This document shows, in pieces, positions 1-7,735 of a stretch of 44,637 bases of DNA (its first letter is position 1; each line of letters starts with the position of its first letter). The position numbers were made by a program, and so were the translations under genes. Origin of the DNA: Bacteroidota bacterium (GTDB taxonomy: Bacteria; Bacteroidota; Bacteroidia; Chitinophagales; Chitinophagaceae); assembly GCA_029561255.1 (NCBI GenBank), contig JAKQJH010000097.1, forward strand, positions 1 through 44,637, written 5' to 3'. Under the pieces are notes generated by a model, which ran no database searches, was not told where the DNA came from, and was given only the letters and a program-made list of their open reading frames with translations.

Positions 1-59
1 AAAACTTGAAAAGAAAAAAGAAAACGAATAAATAGTTATTTTTAATCACCCAAAACAAC

Positions 60-126
60 CCAGTCGGCCGGTAAAAGTGTAGTTGAAAAAGACTGGTCAG
101 TTTGCAGCGAATTTAGGTGGTCAGTA
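60..126. mobile_element. Possible terminal end of an IS21-family element
   Basis: Two copies of TGGTCAG lie 24 bp apart (94-100 and 118-124), separated by a GCGAATTTAGG-type spacer. From memory, Bacteroidota IS21-like (istA/istB) elements end in such spaced TGGTCA repeats. The RHS tail on the minus strand loses its normal continuation at exactly this point, as expected if an element inserted there. The first 36 bases could encode the last residues of a lysine-rich protein ending at a TAA (30-32) on the plus strand, possibly the end of IstB, but this is too short to judge. The body of the element would lie left of the window. Confidence 0.35.
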
Positions 127-504
127 TCACCGATTTTTCCAATTTGCAATCCAATTCGGAGTATTCTCATAAGAAACATATGCGAATATTTCAATATTAG
201 TTAATTTCTTTAGTTCAGGATTAAACCCCAAACTTATTCTAATATATGCAACTTTACTACTTACAGCTTCTAATCCATCTAAATCTACTGCTTCAATTGG
301 GCGATTCATGGCAAATGGATATGGACTCCAAGATGGATAATTTTTTGTCAACGGATCCACACTCAAAAACTTCCCTATCGCCGTATTATAGATCCTGAAC
401 CCATAGTCATAAGCCGTCAGACTGTTGATGTCTTTATCCTTTTCCTTCCCATTAAACCCATACCGGTATTTATCCGTACTGTAGTTCCTGGAAGGCATCT
501 GCAT
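127..504 (-). pseudogene. RHS C-terminal module 1, truncated
   Basis: This is the end of an RHS (YD-repeat) protein. The first 50 or so residues are the conserved RHS core end, with the motifs YRYGFNGKEKDKD, AYDYGFRIYN and GKFLSVDPL, then NRPIEAVDLDG. RHS proteins of this type carry a variable toxic tail after DLDG. Here only about 45 residues follow (ending NWIANWKNR) before a stop that coincides with the putative IS end at 60-126, so the toxin part is missing. No immunity gene follows. Upstream on the same strand lies a decayed piece of RHS core (564-769) that is no longer joined to it. I regard it as a displaced, inactivated module. The apparent ATG is only the first in-frame methionine of the core (MQMP). 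Confidence 0.75.
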
Positions 505-516
505 CCCAAACGGATA
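353..516 (-). repeat. RHS core-end repeat, copy 1 of 4
   Basis: A 164 bp segment encoding the conserved end of the RHS core. It is repeated at 2583-2746, 4793-4956 and 7566-7747. It runs from GGATCCAC (at the SVDPL codons) to CGGATA (the YPFG codons, read on the minus strand). Shared homology of this kind is where recombination can swap C-terminal modules. This copy and copy 4 share the GGAAGGCATC variant, unlike copies 2 and 3. Confidence 0.9.
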
Positions 517-563
517 TTTCCGTCAGAGATTTTCAAAGAACTATTGTAATTTACAAAATATAT

Positions 564-769
564 CTATGTAATCCTTGCTAGTGGGCCATGCCAGTAATAA
601 GAGTATTTCGCTTCCTGGTCCCAGAACACAAGATTAGGAGAAGTAACCATTTTGATCAACTTATTCTCCGCAACATAGCTGTAACAATGGTAAACTGGTC
701 TGAATTTCCAATCTGATATGCCAATTCATTCACCTTGCCCGAGATCAAGCTGTATTTGTACACTACACG
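564..769 (-). pseudogene. RHS core fragment with frameshift
   Basis: Read on the minus strand, this gives RVVYKYSLISGKVNELAYQ, then after a frameshift near 660-670 it resumes as YSYVAENKLIKMVTS and KYSYYWHGPLARIT before a TAG. The motifs YKY-LISGKVN, AENKL and HGPLAR are the standard Bacteroidota RHS/YD-repeat core that lies several hundred residues before the SVDPL end. It is therefore a decayed piece of the same kind of gene as modules 1-4, cut off from any downstream tail. The plus strand immediately to the right holds an IS3 remnant. No function is expected. Confidence 0.75.
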
Positions 770-796
770 CTTGAACTAATTCATCAATGTAAATAG

Positions 797-1031
797 ATAC
801 AGAATAAATTTATCAAACGTTTTAACAGACTTAACCGGGAAGCTGTCCTGGACGCATACCTGTTCTTTGATCTTAACCAGGTTAGACAACTAGTGCATGA
901 ATGAATCGAAGAATACAACCTAAGAAGGCGCCATGAAGGACTGAATAACATGACACGGAAGAATGGAAATACAAAAGTAGTAAAAATGAATATCTTCATT
1001 TAACCACTGTCTGAATTTTGGGGTACTTACA
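797..1031 (+). pseudogene. Remnant of an IS3-family transposase (3' end)
   Basis: From 797 the plus strand reads IKRFNRLNREAVLDAYLFFD, then LNQVRQLVHE, a TGA, and IEEYNLRRRHEGLNNMT. This is the C-terminal rve/integrase segment of IS3-group OrfB proteins (typically FIERFNRS-RREVLDAYLF ... WIEEYN-RPHE-L). The tryptophan before IEEYN is replaced by TGA, and a further frameshift follows near 965, so it is inactive. The sequence GGGGTACTTACA at 1020-1031 (TGTAAGTACCCC on the other strand) looks like the element's end, and it stops 8 bp before the stop codon of the neighbouring TPR lipoprotein gene. Nothing of the 5' part of the transposase is present in the window. Confidence 0.8.
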
Positions 1032-1038
1032 TTTATAA

Positions 1039-1746
1039 TTATTTACAATATTTGCTTAAGTATTTTGCTGCAAGTTCATTACCTAAAAAGGCGGACTTTT
1101 TAAAATCCTCGCAAGCTTCTTTATAATTTGCGCTACCAATGGAGATTGTCCCTCTGTACAAAAGGCATTCACTTAAGTAGTACTTTTTTTCGATACATAT
1201 AGTGTACAATTCATAAGCTTCTGAATAATGTTTCCAATTATAATTAGCTAATGCAAGTCTATAAATTAACTCAATATAATCAATGTCGTATCTATTTGCA
1301 GAAACCTCAGTATTTTTAGTATTGAAGTTAAATATATATCCATTTTTTTCTTTAAGCGATATTGCCTCTGTAAAAAAAGAAATTGCAGTTTTAAAATCCT
1401 CTTTCAAACTAGATAATATACCTAACTGATATAAAGCATAAATGTTTTTATTGTCAGTTCTTAAAACTGAATTAAAATCAGATTCTGATTTATCTAGGCT
1501 ATCTAATTCAAAATATAAATCGGCCCTTGTTAAAAGCGCATCAATGCAATCCTTGTTATTTTCAATAACATTGCTTAATATTCTAATGGCTTTAGATGTG
1601 TCACTTTGATTATTTTTCAAACTATCTATTTGAATTTTAAATGTGTCACAATTATAAATTTCATTTTGATTGCAGGCTAGAATATTTGCAACAAGAAAAA
1701 AAATATAAATAAAATTATAAATTTGGTTTTGCTTTGGTGTTATCAC
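1039..1746 (-). CDS. TPR lipoprotein, candidate immunity or partner of RHS module 2
   Basis: A 235-residue protein with a hydrophobic N-terminus (residues 10-24) ending in a lipobox-like ILAC with Cys25, so it is probably a lipoprotein anchored in an envelope membrane. The remainder is helical with TPR-like repeats: DALLTRADLYFELDSLDKSE, NIYALYQLGIL and LLYRGTISIGSANYKEACED. It overlaps the end of the upstream RHS tail gene (1715-2773) by 32 bp, the position normally held by the immunity gene. TPR proteins are not a classic immunity family, so immunity is inferred from position only. An exported location would suit a partner of a toxin acting in the envelope. Low GC compared with the region after 11 kb suggests transfer with the module. 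Confidence 0.7.
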   Translation of the reverse strand: MITPKQNQIYNFIYIFFLVANILACNQNEIYNCDTFKIQIDSLKNNQSDTSKAIRILSNVIENNKDCIDALLTRADLYFELDSLDKSESDFNSVLRTDNKNIYALYQLGILSSLKEDFKTAISFFTEAISLKEKNGYIFNFNTKNTEVSANRYDIDYIELIYRLALANYNWKHYSEAYELYTICIEKKYYLSECLLYRGTISIGSANYKEACEDFKKSAFLGNELAAKYLSKYCK

Positions 1747-2773
1747 TTTGCGATTTTTGGCTGTTTTGTATTTTATTTATGAGTTTATTTTGCTCTAAGT
1801 TCTTCACAGCTTCGTTGTAAACATTTAGTAATGAATCCGCTATTTTTGTCAACTCTTCATCTTTTACAATCTTATTATCAACCCATTTCGTTATCTCATT
1901 TCCACTCATTAAATAGTTTGCAATTTGAGATAATGATTGATTATTAGCGTATGATTCAGTTATTTGGCCATTTTCAAGACCAAACTCTAATAGTAGTAAA
2001 ACAAGTCCTCCATGTGTTTGAGACTGCCATTTTACATCATGCATATATTTTTTCCATGCTTCATCTTTTCTCCATTCGAGAACTCTAGTTGTAATTTCAA
2101 TTGTTGCTCCAATAGCACCCATTCTGGCACTTCTTGCACCTACTATAGTTGTAAATTCCCCGCTTTTTCTTATTTGCCTTTCCTGTGCTTTATTTTGTGG
2201 AATTTTTGGCATTTCTACACCACCACCACCAACAGCGTTAGGGTCTTCAACATCACTTGCTTGTGCCTCAGTTGTTGTCTTTACTAAAGATGACTTTTTT
2301 ACTAAATCAAAAATTCCGACAACAGCATCTACGCCTATACAATTACTACAATTTGTTCTTGACTTCAAAGCCTCATCCAACCCATAAGGCCTATTGTTGT
2401 TGCTCAAATCATAATGTACAGTAAGACTAGTCACTTTTTTGATTTTGGGGTCATATTGTACAAAAAATAATACATAACTATTTGAAGCAGATAAAAACTC
2501 CAACCCATCAAGATCAATTCCTTCTATTGGTCTATTACTTGCAAACTGATATGGCGTTAATTCAGGATAGTTTTGTTGCAAAGGATCCACACTCAAAAAC
2601 TTCCCAATCGCCGGATTATAGATCCTGAAGCCATAATCATAAGCCGTCAGACTGTTGATGTCTTTATCCTTCTCCTTCCCGTTAAACCCATACCTGTACT
2701 TATCAGCACTAAAGTTCCTGCCCGGCATCTGCATTCCAAACGGATACATCCGGGAGTAATTTTCAAAGAACAA
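1715..2773 (-). CDS. RHS C-terminal module 2, unassigned tail
   Basis: A 352-residue orphan RHS C-terminus. Residues 10-75 are the conserved core end (YPFGMQMPGRN, YRYGFNGKEK, GKFLSVDPL, NRPIEGIDLDG). The remaining 270 residues are unique: a predicted beta segment (YVLFFVQYDPKIKKVTSLTV), a CSNC pair, a glycine/proline linker (VGGGGVEMPKIP) and a helical C-terminal region with a hydrophobic stretch (GGLVLLLLEFGLENGQ). I do not recognise a known toxin fold or catalytic motif. The gene is followed, with overlap, by a TPR lipoprotein gene. The start is uncertain: it lacks its RHS core, so it may be translated only after recombination with an intact rhs gene. Confidence 0.7.
   Translation of the reverse strand: MFFENYSRMYPFGMQMPGRNFSADKYRYGFNGKEKDKDINSLTAYDYGFRIYNPAIGKFLSVDPLQQNYPELTPYQFASNRPIEGIDLDGLEFLSASNSYVLFFVQYDPKIKKVTSLTVHYDLSNNNRPYGLDEALKSRTNCSNCIGVDAVVGIFDLVKKSSLVKTTTEAQASDVEDPNAVGGGGVEMPKIPQNKAQERQIRKSGEFTTIVGARSARMGAIGATIEITTRVLEWRKDEAWKKYMHDVKWQSQTHGGLVLLLLEFGLENGQITESYANNQSLSQIANYLMSGNEITKWVDNKIVKDEELTKIADSLLNVYNEAVKNLEQNKLINKIQNSQKSQSDNTKAKPNL
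2583..2746 (-). repeat. RHS core-end repeat, copy 2 of 4
   Basis: Same 164 bp unit as at 353-516. By eye it differs from copy 3 (4793-4956) at only two positions, whereas the flanking toxin tails share nothing. That points to recent duplication or gene conversion confined to the core end. Confidence 0.9.
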
Positions 2774-2864
2774 TTCGGTGCAAATTTACAAAAATCTTGA
2801 ATTCCATCAGTACTCTTAGGATATGCAGGTAAGCCCGATATTCAGCCTCCTGAACTTAAGCTTA

Positions 2865-2940
2865 TCTATCGGAAGCAGTAAACATCTCTGTCAACTTATT
2901 TTTTGCGTTATCGCTTTAATGGATACAAAATTGTTCTAAA
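2865..2940 (-). pseudogene. Short decayed RHS core fragment
   Basis: On the minus strand this reads EQFCIH, a TAA, then SDNAKNKLTEMFTASD. It matches the RHS core segment DQF-H-YSYDAENKLTEV-TS seen in fuller form at 564-769. It is too short and broken to encode anything. It supports the view that module 2 was once attached to a complete RHS core. The sequence between it and the IS481 remnant (2940-3130) shows nothing I recognise. Confidence 0.55.
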
Positions 2941-3134
2941 CTACCAACACAATATGGTTATTTTCTATGCAAGCGTCAGATCATTTTTTTCCGAAGTTTC
3001 AGTTTAATGTGTCCGAATATTGGAAGTAGGCTAATGACCAAATGGTTATGAACTTAAGCAAGACATCCTGCTAAAAACAGCATGGTGAACTAAAAAATTA
3101 GAGGGCCAGTTTGACGCAGTGACGTAGCTTCTGT

Positions 3135-3340
3135 TTAGGCGTATTATCCTACCAAGGTCTGGAAACCCCGCAAGCTGACTTGGATCAATAGTTGGAGCAC
3201 TACAACAACGATCGGCTCCATAGTGGGCGGTATTGCTTTGGTAAAACTCCAATTTAGACTTTTAATGAATCCATAACCATACATAAACAAAACTGCTGAA
3301 CCAAGTAAGTCAGCCGCCAGACTTTTTCATCTGTATCCTT
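3135..3340 (+). pseudogene. Remnant of an IS481-family transposase (3' end)
   Basis: From about 3150 the plus strand reads YQGLETPQADLDQ, TAG, LEHYNNDRLHSGRYCFGKTP, then TAG and a decayed tail (TFNESITIHKQNC). The pattern DLDQWLEHYNN-R-HSGRYCFGKTPMQTF is the C-terminal signature of IS481-like transposases. The tryptophan and a glutamine codon have become stops, and the sequence before 3150 is out of frame. It lies between RHS modules 2 and 3 and is inactive. Confidence 0.75.
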
Positions 3341-3448
3341 TTGGACAATTGAAAATTAATTCTCAATTGTTCAGATAAATACTAACTATTACACATAATA
3401 GTATTCCTAAAGTAATCTAAATCAATATTGCACCACTATAAACTTACT

Positions 3449-3886
3449 CTATTCACCTTTGATACTTTTAAGCACATTTTCGTTTAACACTTTTGCTAAT
3501 GGTCCATTTTTTTTTGCAAAAATTGACCAACCAGGCTTTGACTCAGGAGTAATTACTGCAACTAATCTATTGTCGAAATAAATTTCAACAAAAACTAATT
3601 CCGTACTCGAAAACCCCCACTTCAATTCCACAGAGTTATGTTCTTTTAGAGGCTTAGTTTGATACTCGTCTGATACATATAATTCAGGATTCAAAAAAGG
3701 ACCTTCATTTTTAAATTCCCATTCGTTAAACTTAGGAGATGGCTCTTGATTGTAAAGCCAGACATCCCCAATTATATTATTGTTTTTTATTAAATAAGCA
3801 TAACATACACTGGAATTATCATCAATTACGACAGAAAATCTGTTATCTTCTTTACAAATGAACTGCATGTAGTATTCTGATTTCAT
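3449..3886 (-). CDS. Candidate immunity protein for RHS module 3
   Basis: A 145-residue soluble protein with no signal peptide or membrane segment, rich in aromatic and acidic residues. It starts 5 bp after the stop of the LHH-nuclease tail gene (3892-5418) on the same strand, the standard position for an RHS immunity gene. The second half (VELKWGFSSTELVFVEIYFD, LVAVITPESKPGWSIFAKK) looks like a compact alpha/beta immunity fold. I cannot assign it to a numbered Imm family. A cytoplasmic inhibitor is the expected role for a partner of a nuclease toxin. The gene is intact and AT-rich like its neighbours. Confidence 0.7.
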   Translation of the reverse strand: MKSEYYMQFICKEDNRFSVVIDDNSSVCYAYLIKNNNIIGDVWLYNQEPSPKFNEWEFKNEGPFLNPELYVSDEYQTKPLKEHNSVELKWGFSSTELVFVEIYFDNRLVAVITPESKPGWSIFAKKNGPLAKVLNENVLKSIKGE

Positions 3887-3891
3887 AAAAT

Positions 3892-5418
3892 CTAATCTAG
3901 GTTATCAAATCGTCCGCTTTCATGTTCCTTTTTCCAATACTCCTTTCTTTGCTTACGAAAATCATTTCTATTAATTTGTGATGGGTCTTGACCAGTATTA
4001 GGATGATTTCTTGAATAATTTCCTTTCCCTCTATGCTCTGTTCTCGTCATTTCATCTAGTGGCCCATTCATACTTTGATCTCTATGATGTAATTCAACAG
4101 GATGACCATCTTCTCCAATAGGAGCTTTTCCGGGTTTATCAGGAGCTGTTCTAAGCCTGTCACTTGGTAACTTTTTCCCTTCTTCAATAATATCATCTGA
4201 AACAGTACGTGCCTTTTCAACTATCTCTTCTCTAACACTAGAAGTTTCTTTTCGCCTAATGAAATCATCAGGACTATTAATAATTGGAACTCCAACTGCG
4301 TCTTCTAAAATTGCTTCACCTACCCATAAAACAACTTTACCTCCAGTTGCAATAGTTGAGGCAATTGCAAGGTACCAAAACTTTGCCATGCCTTTTGCTA
4401 CAGCTACACCAATTCTTGCTTGAATTTGGTTCTGTGTTTCAAATGGCACCCATGTTCCATTATTGAGTTTTCCAGTGGTTGATTGAATTAATCTATTAGG
4501 ATCGGCACCATCTATATGTTTCCAGTAATAGTATGTTGGATCATTAGGCTTTTGCATAATGAACCAATGTCGTTTCGTACCCTCGTCATAAATACCTTCA
4601 TAACTATAGACACCCAAAAGATTGTCCGACTCAACTTCAGTTTCAGTTCGCCTATAATCATTTATGATCATAGTTCTGTGAACCCATTTCTCAACATAAT
4701 CTAACGGCTCTCCTCCATCAAGATCAATATTTCTAATTGGATTATTACCAGAAACATGATACGGAGAATACCATGGAAAATTATTGGTCAAAGGATCCAC
4801 ACTCAAAAACTTCCCAATAGCCGGATTATAGATCCTGAAGCCATAATCATAAGCCGTCAGACTGTTGATGTCTTTATCCTTCTCCTTCCCGTTAAACCCA
4901 TACCTGTACTTATCAGCACTAAAGTTCCTGCCCGGCATCTGCATCCCAAACGGATAGTAGTCTCCCCCACTCACCACATCTGCTACATAGGTCAGGATCG
5001 TGCCTGTTGTACCGTTCTGGATCGCCACCTTCCGGTCAGTCACCGCCACTAGCACATTACCCAAATGATTGCTCAATTCAAAGAACTTAAGTCCACGCTT
5101 GTAGGTTCTCACCACCCCGGCAGAAGCAAGCCCTGTCATCGGGTAAGTTACCGGTGCAGGTATGGATTGCACATTATGGTTCGGGGTCCACATGCCCAGC
5201 CGTGAACTGCCGTATAAATGTACTTCAATTTGGGATAAATTACCACCATTGACCGTGGCATTTCCGCTCTCGTACACCGCCATCACGTTTCCGCTCGCAT
5301 CCCGTACATACCAGGTCCTCACTCCGTTTAACGTCTTACTGATACGATTGCACGATCCGTCATAGGTATATGTAATCGTACTTGCGGACTTCGACACGCC
5401 CAGTATCTTGCCATACAC
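3892..5418 (-). CDS. RHS core end plus LHH/HNH nuclease tail (module 3)
   Basis: A 508-residue open frame. Residues 1-150 are RHS core (YTYDGSCNRISKTLNG, FFELSNHLGNVLVAVTDRK), followed by the shared core end (YPFGMQMPGRN ... GKFLSVDPL ... NIDLDG). The last 90 residues hold GEDGHPVELHHRDQ, TRTEHRGKGN and NHPNTG, the arrangement of the LHH branch of HNH/Endo VII nuclease toxins, so the tail probably cleaves DNA. The frame starts at a GTG that is really an internal valine: the core continues upstream in the same frame but is cut by a TAA at 5485-5487, with a frameshift further up. As it stands the gene is the 3' part of a broken rhs. The toxin module itself looks intact and has its immunity gene next to it. 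Confidence 0.8.
   Translation of the reverse strand: MYGKILGVSKSASTITYTYDGSCNRISKTLNGVRTWYVRDASGNVMAVYESGNATVNGGNLSQIEVHLYGSSRLGMWTPNHNVQSIPAPVTYPMTGLASAGVVRTYKRGLKFFELSNHLGNVLVAVTDRKVAIQNGTTGTILTYVADVVSGGDYYPFGMQMPGRNFSADKYRYGFNGKEKDKDINSLTAYDYGFRIYNPAIGKFLSVDPLTNNFPWYSPYHVSGNNPIRNIDLDGGEPLDYVEKWVHRTMIINDYRRTETEVESDNLLGVYSYEGIYDEGTKRHWFIMQKPNDPTYYYWKHIDGADPNRLIQSTTGKLNNGTWVPFETQNQIQARIGVAVAKGMAKFWYLAIASTIATGGKVVLWVGEAILEDAVGVPIINSPDDFIRRKETSSVREEIVEKARTVSDDIIEEGKKLPSDRLRTAPDKPGKAPIGEDGHPVELHHRDQSMNGPLDEMTRTEHRGKGNYSRNHPNTGQDPSQINRNDFRKQRKEYWKKEHESGRFDNLD
4793..4956 (-). repeat. RHS core-end repeat, copy 3 of 4
   Basis: Same 164 bp unit as the other copies and nearly identical to copy 2. This is the only copy still joined in frame to a longer stretch of upstream RHS core. 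Confidence 0.9.
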
Positions 5419-5998
5419 ACTCCAGGTGATATTGGTGATTCCTTCCGTAAAGTCTTTTGTCAGATTCCCGATCTTATCATACCGTTAATTATCCCCCGTC
5501 AGGCTGACACTTTTGGCATTATTAAACTGAGTCTCTGTAAGCGCAGATTGTGTTTTTAGGTCACCGGAGTAACTATTGCCCTGTACGAGGTTTAGCACAT
5601 AACGGTGCTTGTTGTTGATCTTATTACCACTAGCATCCCACTCGTACTGGTACCTAAGGTTATTCATAAGCTGGCTGTTGCTGGCCTTCTCTCCGTTCCG
5701 CAGATAGGTCTGGATATTTCCGTTGGCATCATAGGTGATACGCTCTTTGTAGTTGTCGCTGGCCGTTGGCACCAGTACGTTCGTCGTATTGGTCAATCCC
5801 GTAAAAGCGTCCATGCTCACGATACGGTTCAACTGGTATTAGCCGTATCCGTACACCTGCGCCTGCCTAGTTTCGGGAGGTTCACCAGCATACTGGCAAT
5901 ATTGCCGTAGAACAGTGGTTTGGCAACCACCGTTGCACCGGTATTCGTGAGGCTGAATGTATTTGTATCAAAAGAACTTGACACAGTACAGAACCGTC
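5419..5998 (-). pseudogene. RHS core 5' fragment with nonsense and frameshift mutations
   Basis: On the minus strand the core reads SFDTNTFSLTNTG and AKPLFYGNIASMLVNLPKLG, then loses frame near 5870. It resumes as QAQVYGYG, TAA, YQLNRIVSMDAFTGL, ITYDANGNIQTYLRNG and YQYEWDASGNKI, to SLTGDN. There a TAA (5485-5487) replaces the expected tyrosine before RYDKIGNLTKDFTEGITNI, which continues in frame into 3892-5418. These are typical RHS/YD-repeat sequences. Two in-frame stops and one frameshift mean no full-length RHS shell is made. Homology ends abruptly near 6000, beside AT-rich sequence (6000-6229) in which I see no gene. Confidence 0.8.
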
Positions 5999-6229
5999 AT
6001 ATAAGCCCCCCAAAAAAACTTAAAATTTAAAAATTTCAAATCAAATTTTAATGGGGCAGATTATAAGGAAATTCTTTAGCCTTTCTATGGAAATCCATAA
6101 TAAAATAACAGGAGTTTGCTACTTAAATTTTGTTTCAATAACCATCACATTAAGAGTTAAATAATTAGGAAACACTCTCTTAAGGTTTTAATTTAGTGGT
6201 ACACTTAAAGCTGAAAATTTACACGCAAA

Positions 6230-6679
6230 CTACTTGCTAGTCATAATGAAAACCCCTTCTTCAAAATTTTCTAAATCATTATCGAGTATCCAGTTCTCAT
6301 TTGTTCTTTGAATGTGAAATCTAATATTAACACCAGTATTAGTTTCACTAATTATACATTTTAATATCAACTCCTTATTAGTAATCAACCATTTTTCAAA
6401 AACAAGTTGCGCAAACAATAGACTTTGCTCCAAAAATTCTTTACTTGTATAATCATCAACATGAAATGAATTTACAAAACATTCAAAACCGGTTTTATCA
6501 ATAAAATTCGATTTATCAAGATGGCCCTTTTGTTTCTCATATAAGATTTTGAAAAAATAAGAACCTTCTACTTCAACAAACCATTGCGATAAAATGTCTG
6601 ACATTTCACTGCTTAACACCTTACCCTTACTTAGAATGTTAAGGCATTTTAACAACATCCTCGTATTTAATACACTCAT
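6230..6679 (-). CDS. Candidate immunity protein for RHS module 4
   Basis: A 149-residue, mainly helical, acidic soluble protein without signal peptide or membrane segment. It starts 3 bp after the stop of the module 4 tail (6683-7735), the classical toxin-immunity spacing. Visible features are a leucine-rich N-terminal helix (LLKCLNILSKGKVLSSEMS), aromatic clusters in the middle and a beta-like end (VNIRFHIQRTNENWILD). I do not recognise the family. Its role is inferred entirely from position: it would neutralise the basic tip of module 4. Confidence 0.65.
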   Translation of the reverse strand: MSVLNTRMLLKCLNILSKGKVLSSEMSDILSQWFVEVEGSYFFKILYEKQKGHLDKSNFIDKTGFECFVNSFHVDDYTSKEFLEQSLLFAQLVFEKWLITNKELILKCIISETNTGVNIRFHIQRTNENWILDNDLENFEEGVFIMTSK

Positions 6680-6682
6680 TTT

Positions 6683-7735
6683 TTACCCTCCTAATATTTT
6701 TATTCCTTTTTCAATAGCTTTTTGTACTTTTTCATCTTTTAGTTTCTCATTAACTTTTTTCGGTGCATTTTTAAATTTTCGTTCATTTACATCATAAATG
6801 TATTTATTACCGTCATTATCTTGATAATGAATTTGACCTGGTCTTTGTGTAGGATTTGGATTTTCTACATCAATTCTCTCTTTACCTTCGCCTTTCCACA
6901 AAGTTTTGCTGTTTAGCTGAGTACCAGTATTCACATTTGCATTACTGAGTCTACCATCCGTCTTCCTCTTTTGAATTTCACTGGCATACAACATTTCCTG
7001 CGGCGTAGCAGTTTTATTTTGAATTTTTTTATCAACTTCTTTTAAATATTCATCGCTTAAAGTTGAATAATCTGTGCTTACATTTTCTAAACCGTTTGGA
7101 TGAAAAATTTTATTCGGATTTAATAAATCGTTTTGCTGAGGATCTAACATTTCTTGATGCATAACTCTCCCCTGCTGTATCTGATACTTTATTTTGGCAA
7201 TTTGAAACTGTCTTTCCTTCTTTTGTTGCTCTGTCAAAGGAGGCGGGGGTGTTTGTGGTGGTTTTGTATCTGGAACAAATGAAGTGCCACCATTTGGACC
7301 AACCATATCCCAACCACCTCGTACATCGTTTCTATATGTACTTACATAAGCATGCCCTTGAGGAGGATTATTGGGCCCTATAACAGTTATTGTAATTTCA
7401 GAACCACTTGAAGTTGTTCTTGTTGTATTTGTTACCGGTCTTGTAGATCTTGGCCGGGCTGCGGTTCTGGTTTGAGGTTTTTCCAAGCCATCTAAATCTT
7501 CATAATTGACCGGGTCTCCTTCTGCATATGAATATGGGCTATTCCATGGAAAATTAGACGAAATAGGATCCACACTCAAAAACTTTCCAATCGCTGGATT
7601 ATAGATCCTGAATCCATAATCATAAGCCGTCAGGCTGTTGATGTCTTTATCCTTCTCCTTCCCATTAAACCCATACCGGTACCCTTCGGCGCTGCTCAGG
7701 GTGACAGACTGGTACTTCCTGGAAGGCATCTGCAT
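6683..7735 (-). CDS. RHS C-terminal module 4 with a small toxin-like tip
   Basis: A 350-residue orphan RHS C-terminus. The core end (residues 1-70) carries an extra stretch, SVTLSSAEG, produced by an in-frame REP-like insertion (7682-7707). After DLDG there is a proline/threonine-rich linker, a glutamine-rich helical part (TEQQKKERQFQIAKIKYQIQ) and a final compact domain of about 70 residues: LWKGEGKERIDVENPNPTQR, PGQIHYQDNDGNKYIYD and a basic helical end. This tip recurs in RHS proteins as I remember them, and its size and charge would suit a small RNase-type toxin. I cannot name the family or catalytic residues with confidence. A candidate immunity gene follows after 3 bp. No RHS core lies upstream, where an integrase gene ends at 7859. 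Confidence 0.75.
   Translation of the reverse strand: MQMPSRKYQSVTLSSAEGYRYGFNGKEKDKDINSLTAYDYGFRIYNPAIGKFLSVDPISSNFPWNSPYSYAEGDPVNYEDLDGLEKPQTRTAARPRSTRPVTNTTRTTSSGSEITITVIGPNNPPQGHAYVSTYRNDVRGGWDMVGPNGGTSFVPDTKPPQTPPPPLTEQQKKERQFQIAKIKYQIQQGRVMHQEMLDPQQNDLLNPNKIFHPNGLENVSTDYSTLSDEYLKEVDKKIQNKTATPQEMLYASEIQKRKTDGRLSNANVNTGTQLNSKTLWKGEGKERIDVENPNPTQRPGQIHYQDNDGNKYIYDVNERKFKNAPKKVNEKLKDEKVQKAIEKGIKILGG

Noticed and set aside
784-999. 71-codon open frame on the minus strand
   Set aside because: The plus strand encodes a clear, though mutated, IS3 transposase end over the same bases.
3046-3252. 68-codon open frame on the minus strand
   Set aside because: It is antisense to the IS481 transposase remnant and has no support of its own.
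5485-5832. Independent 115-residue gene
   Set aside because: It is an internal piece of the RHS core bounded by a premature TAA on one side and a decayed stretch on the other.
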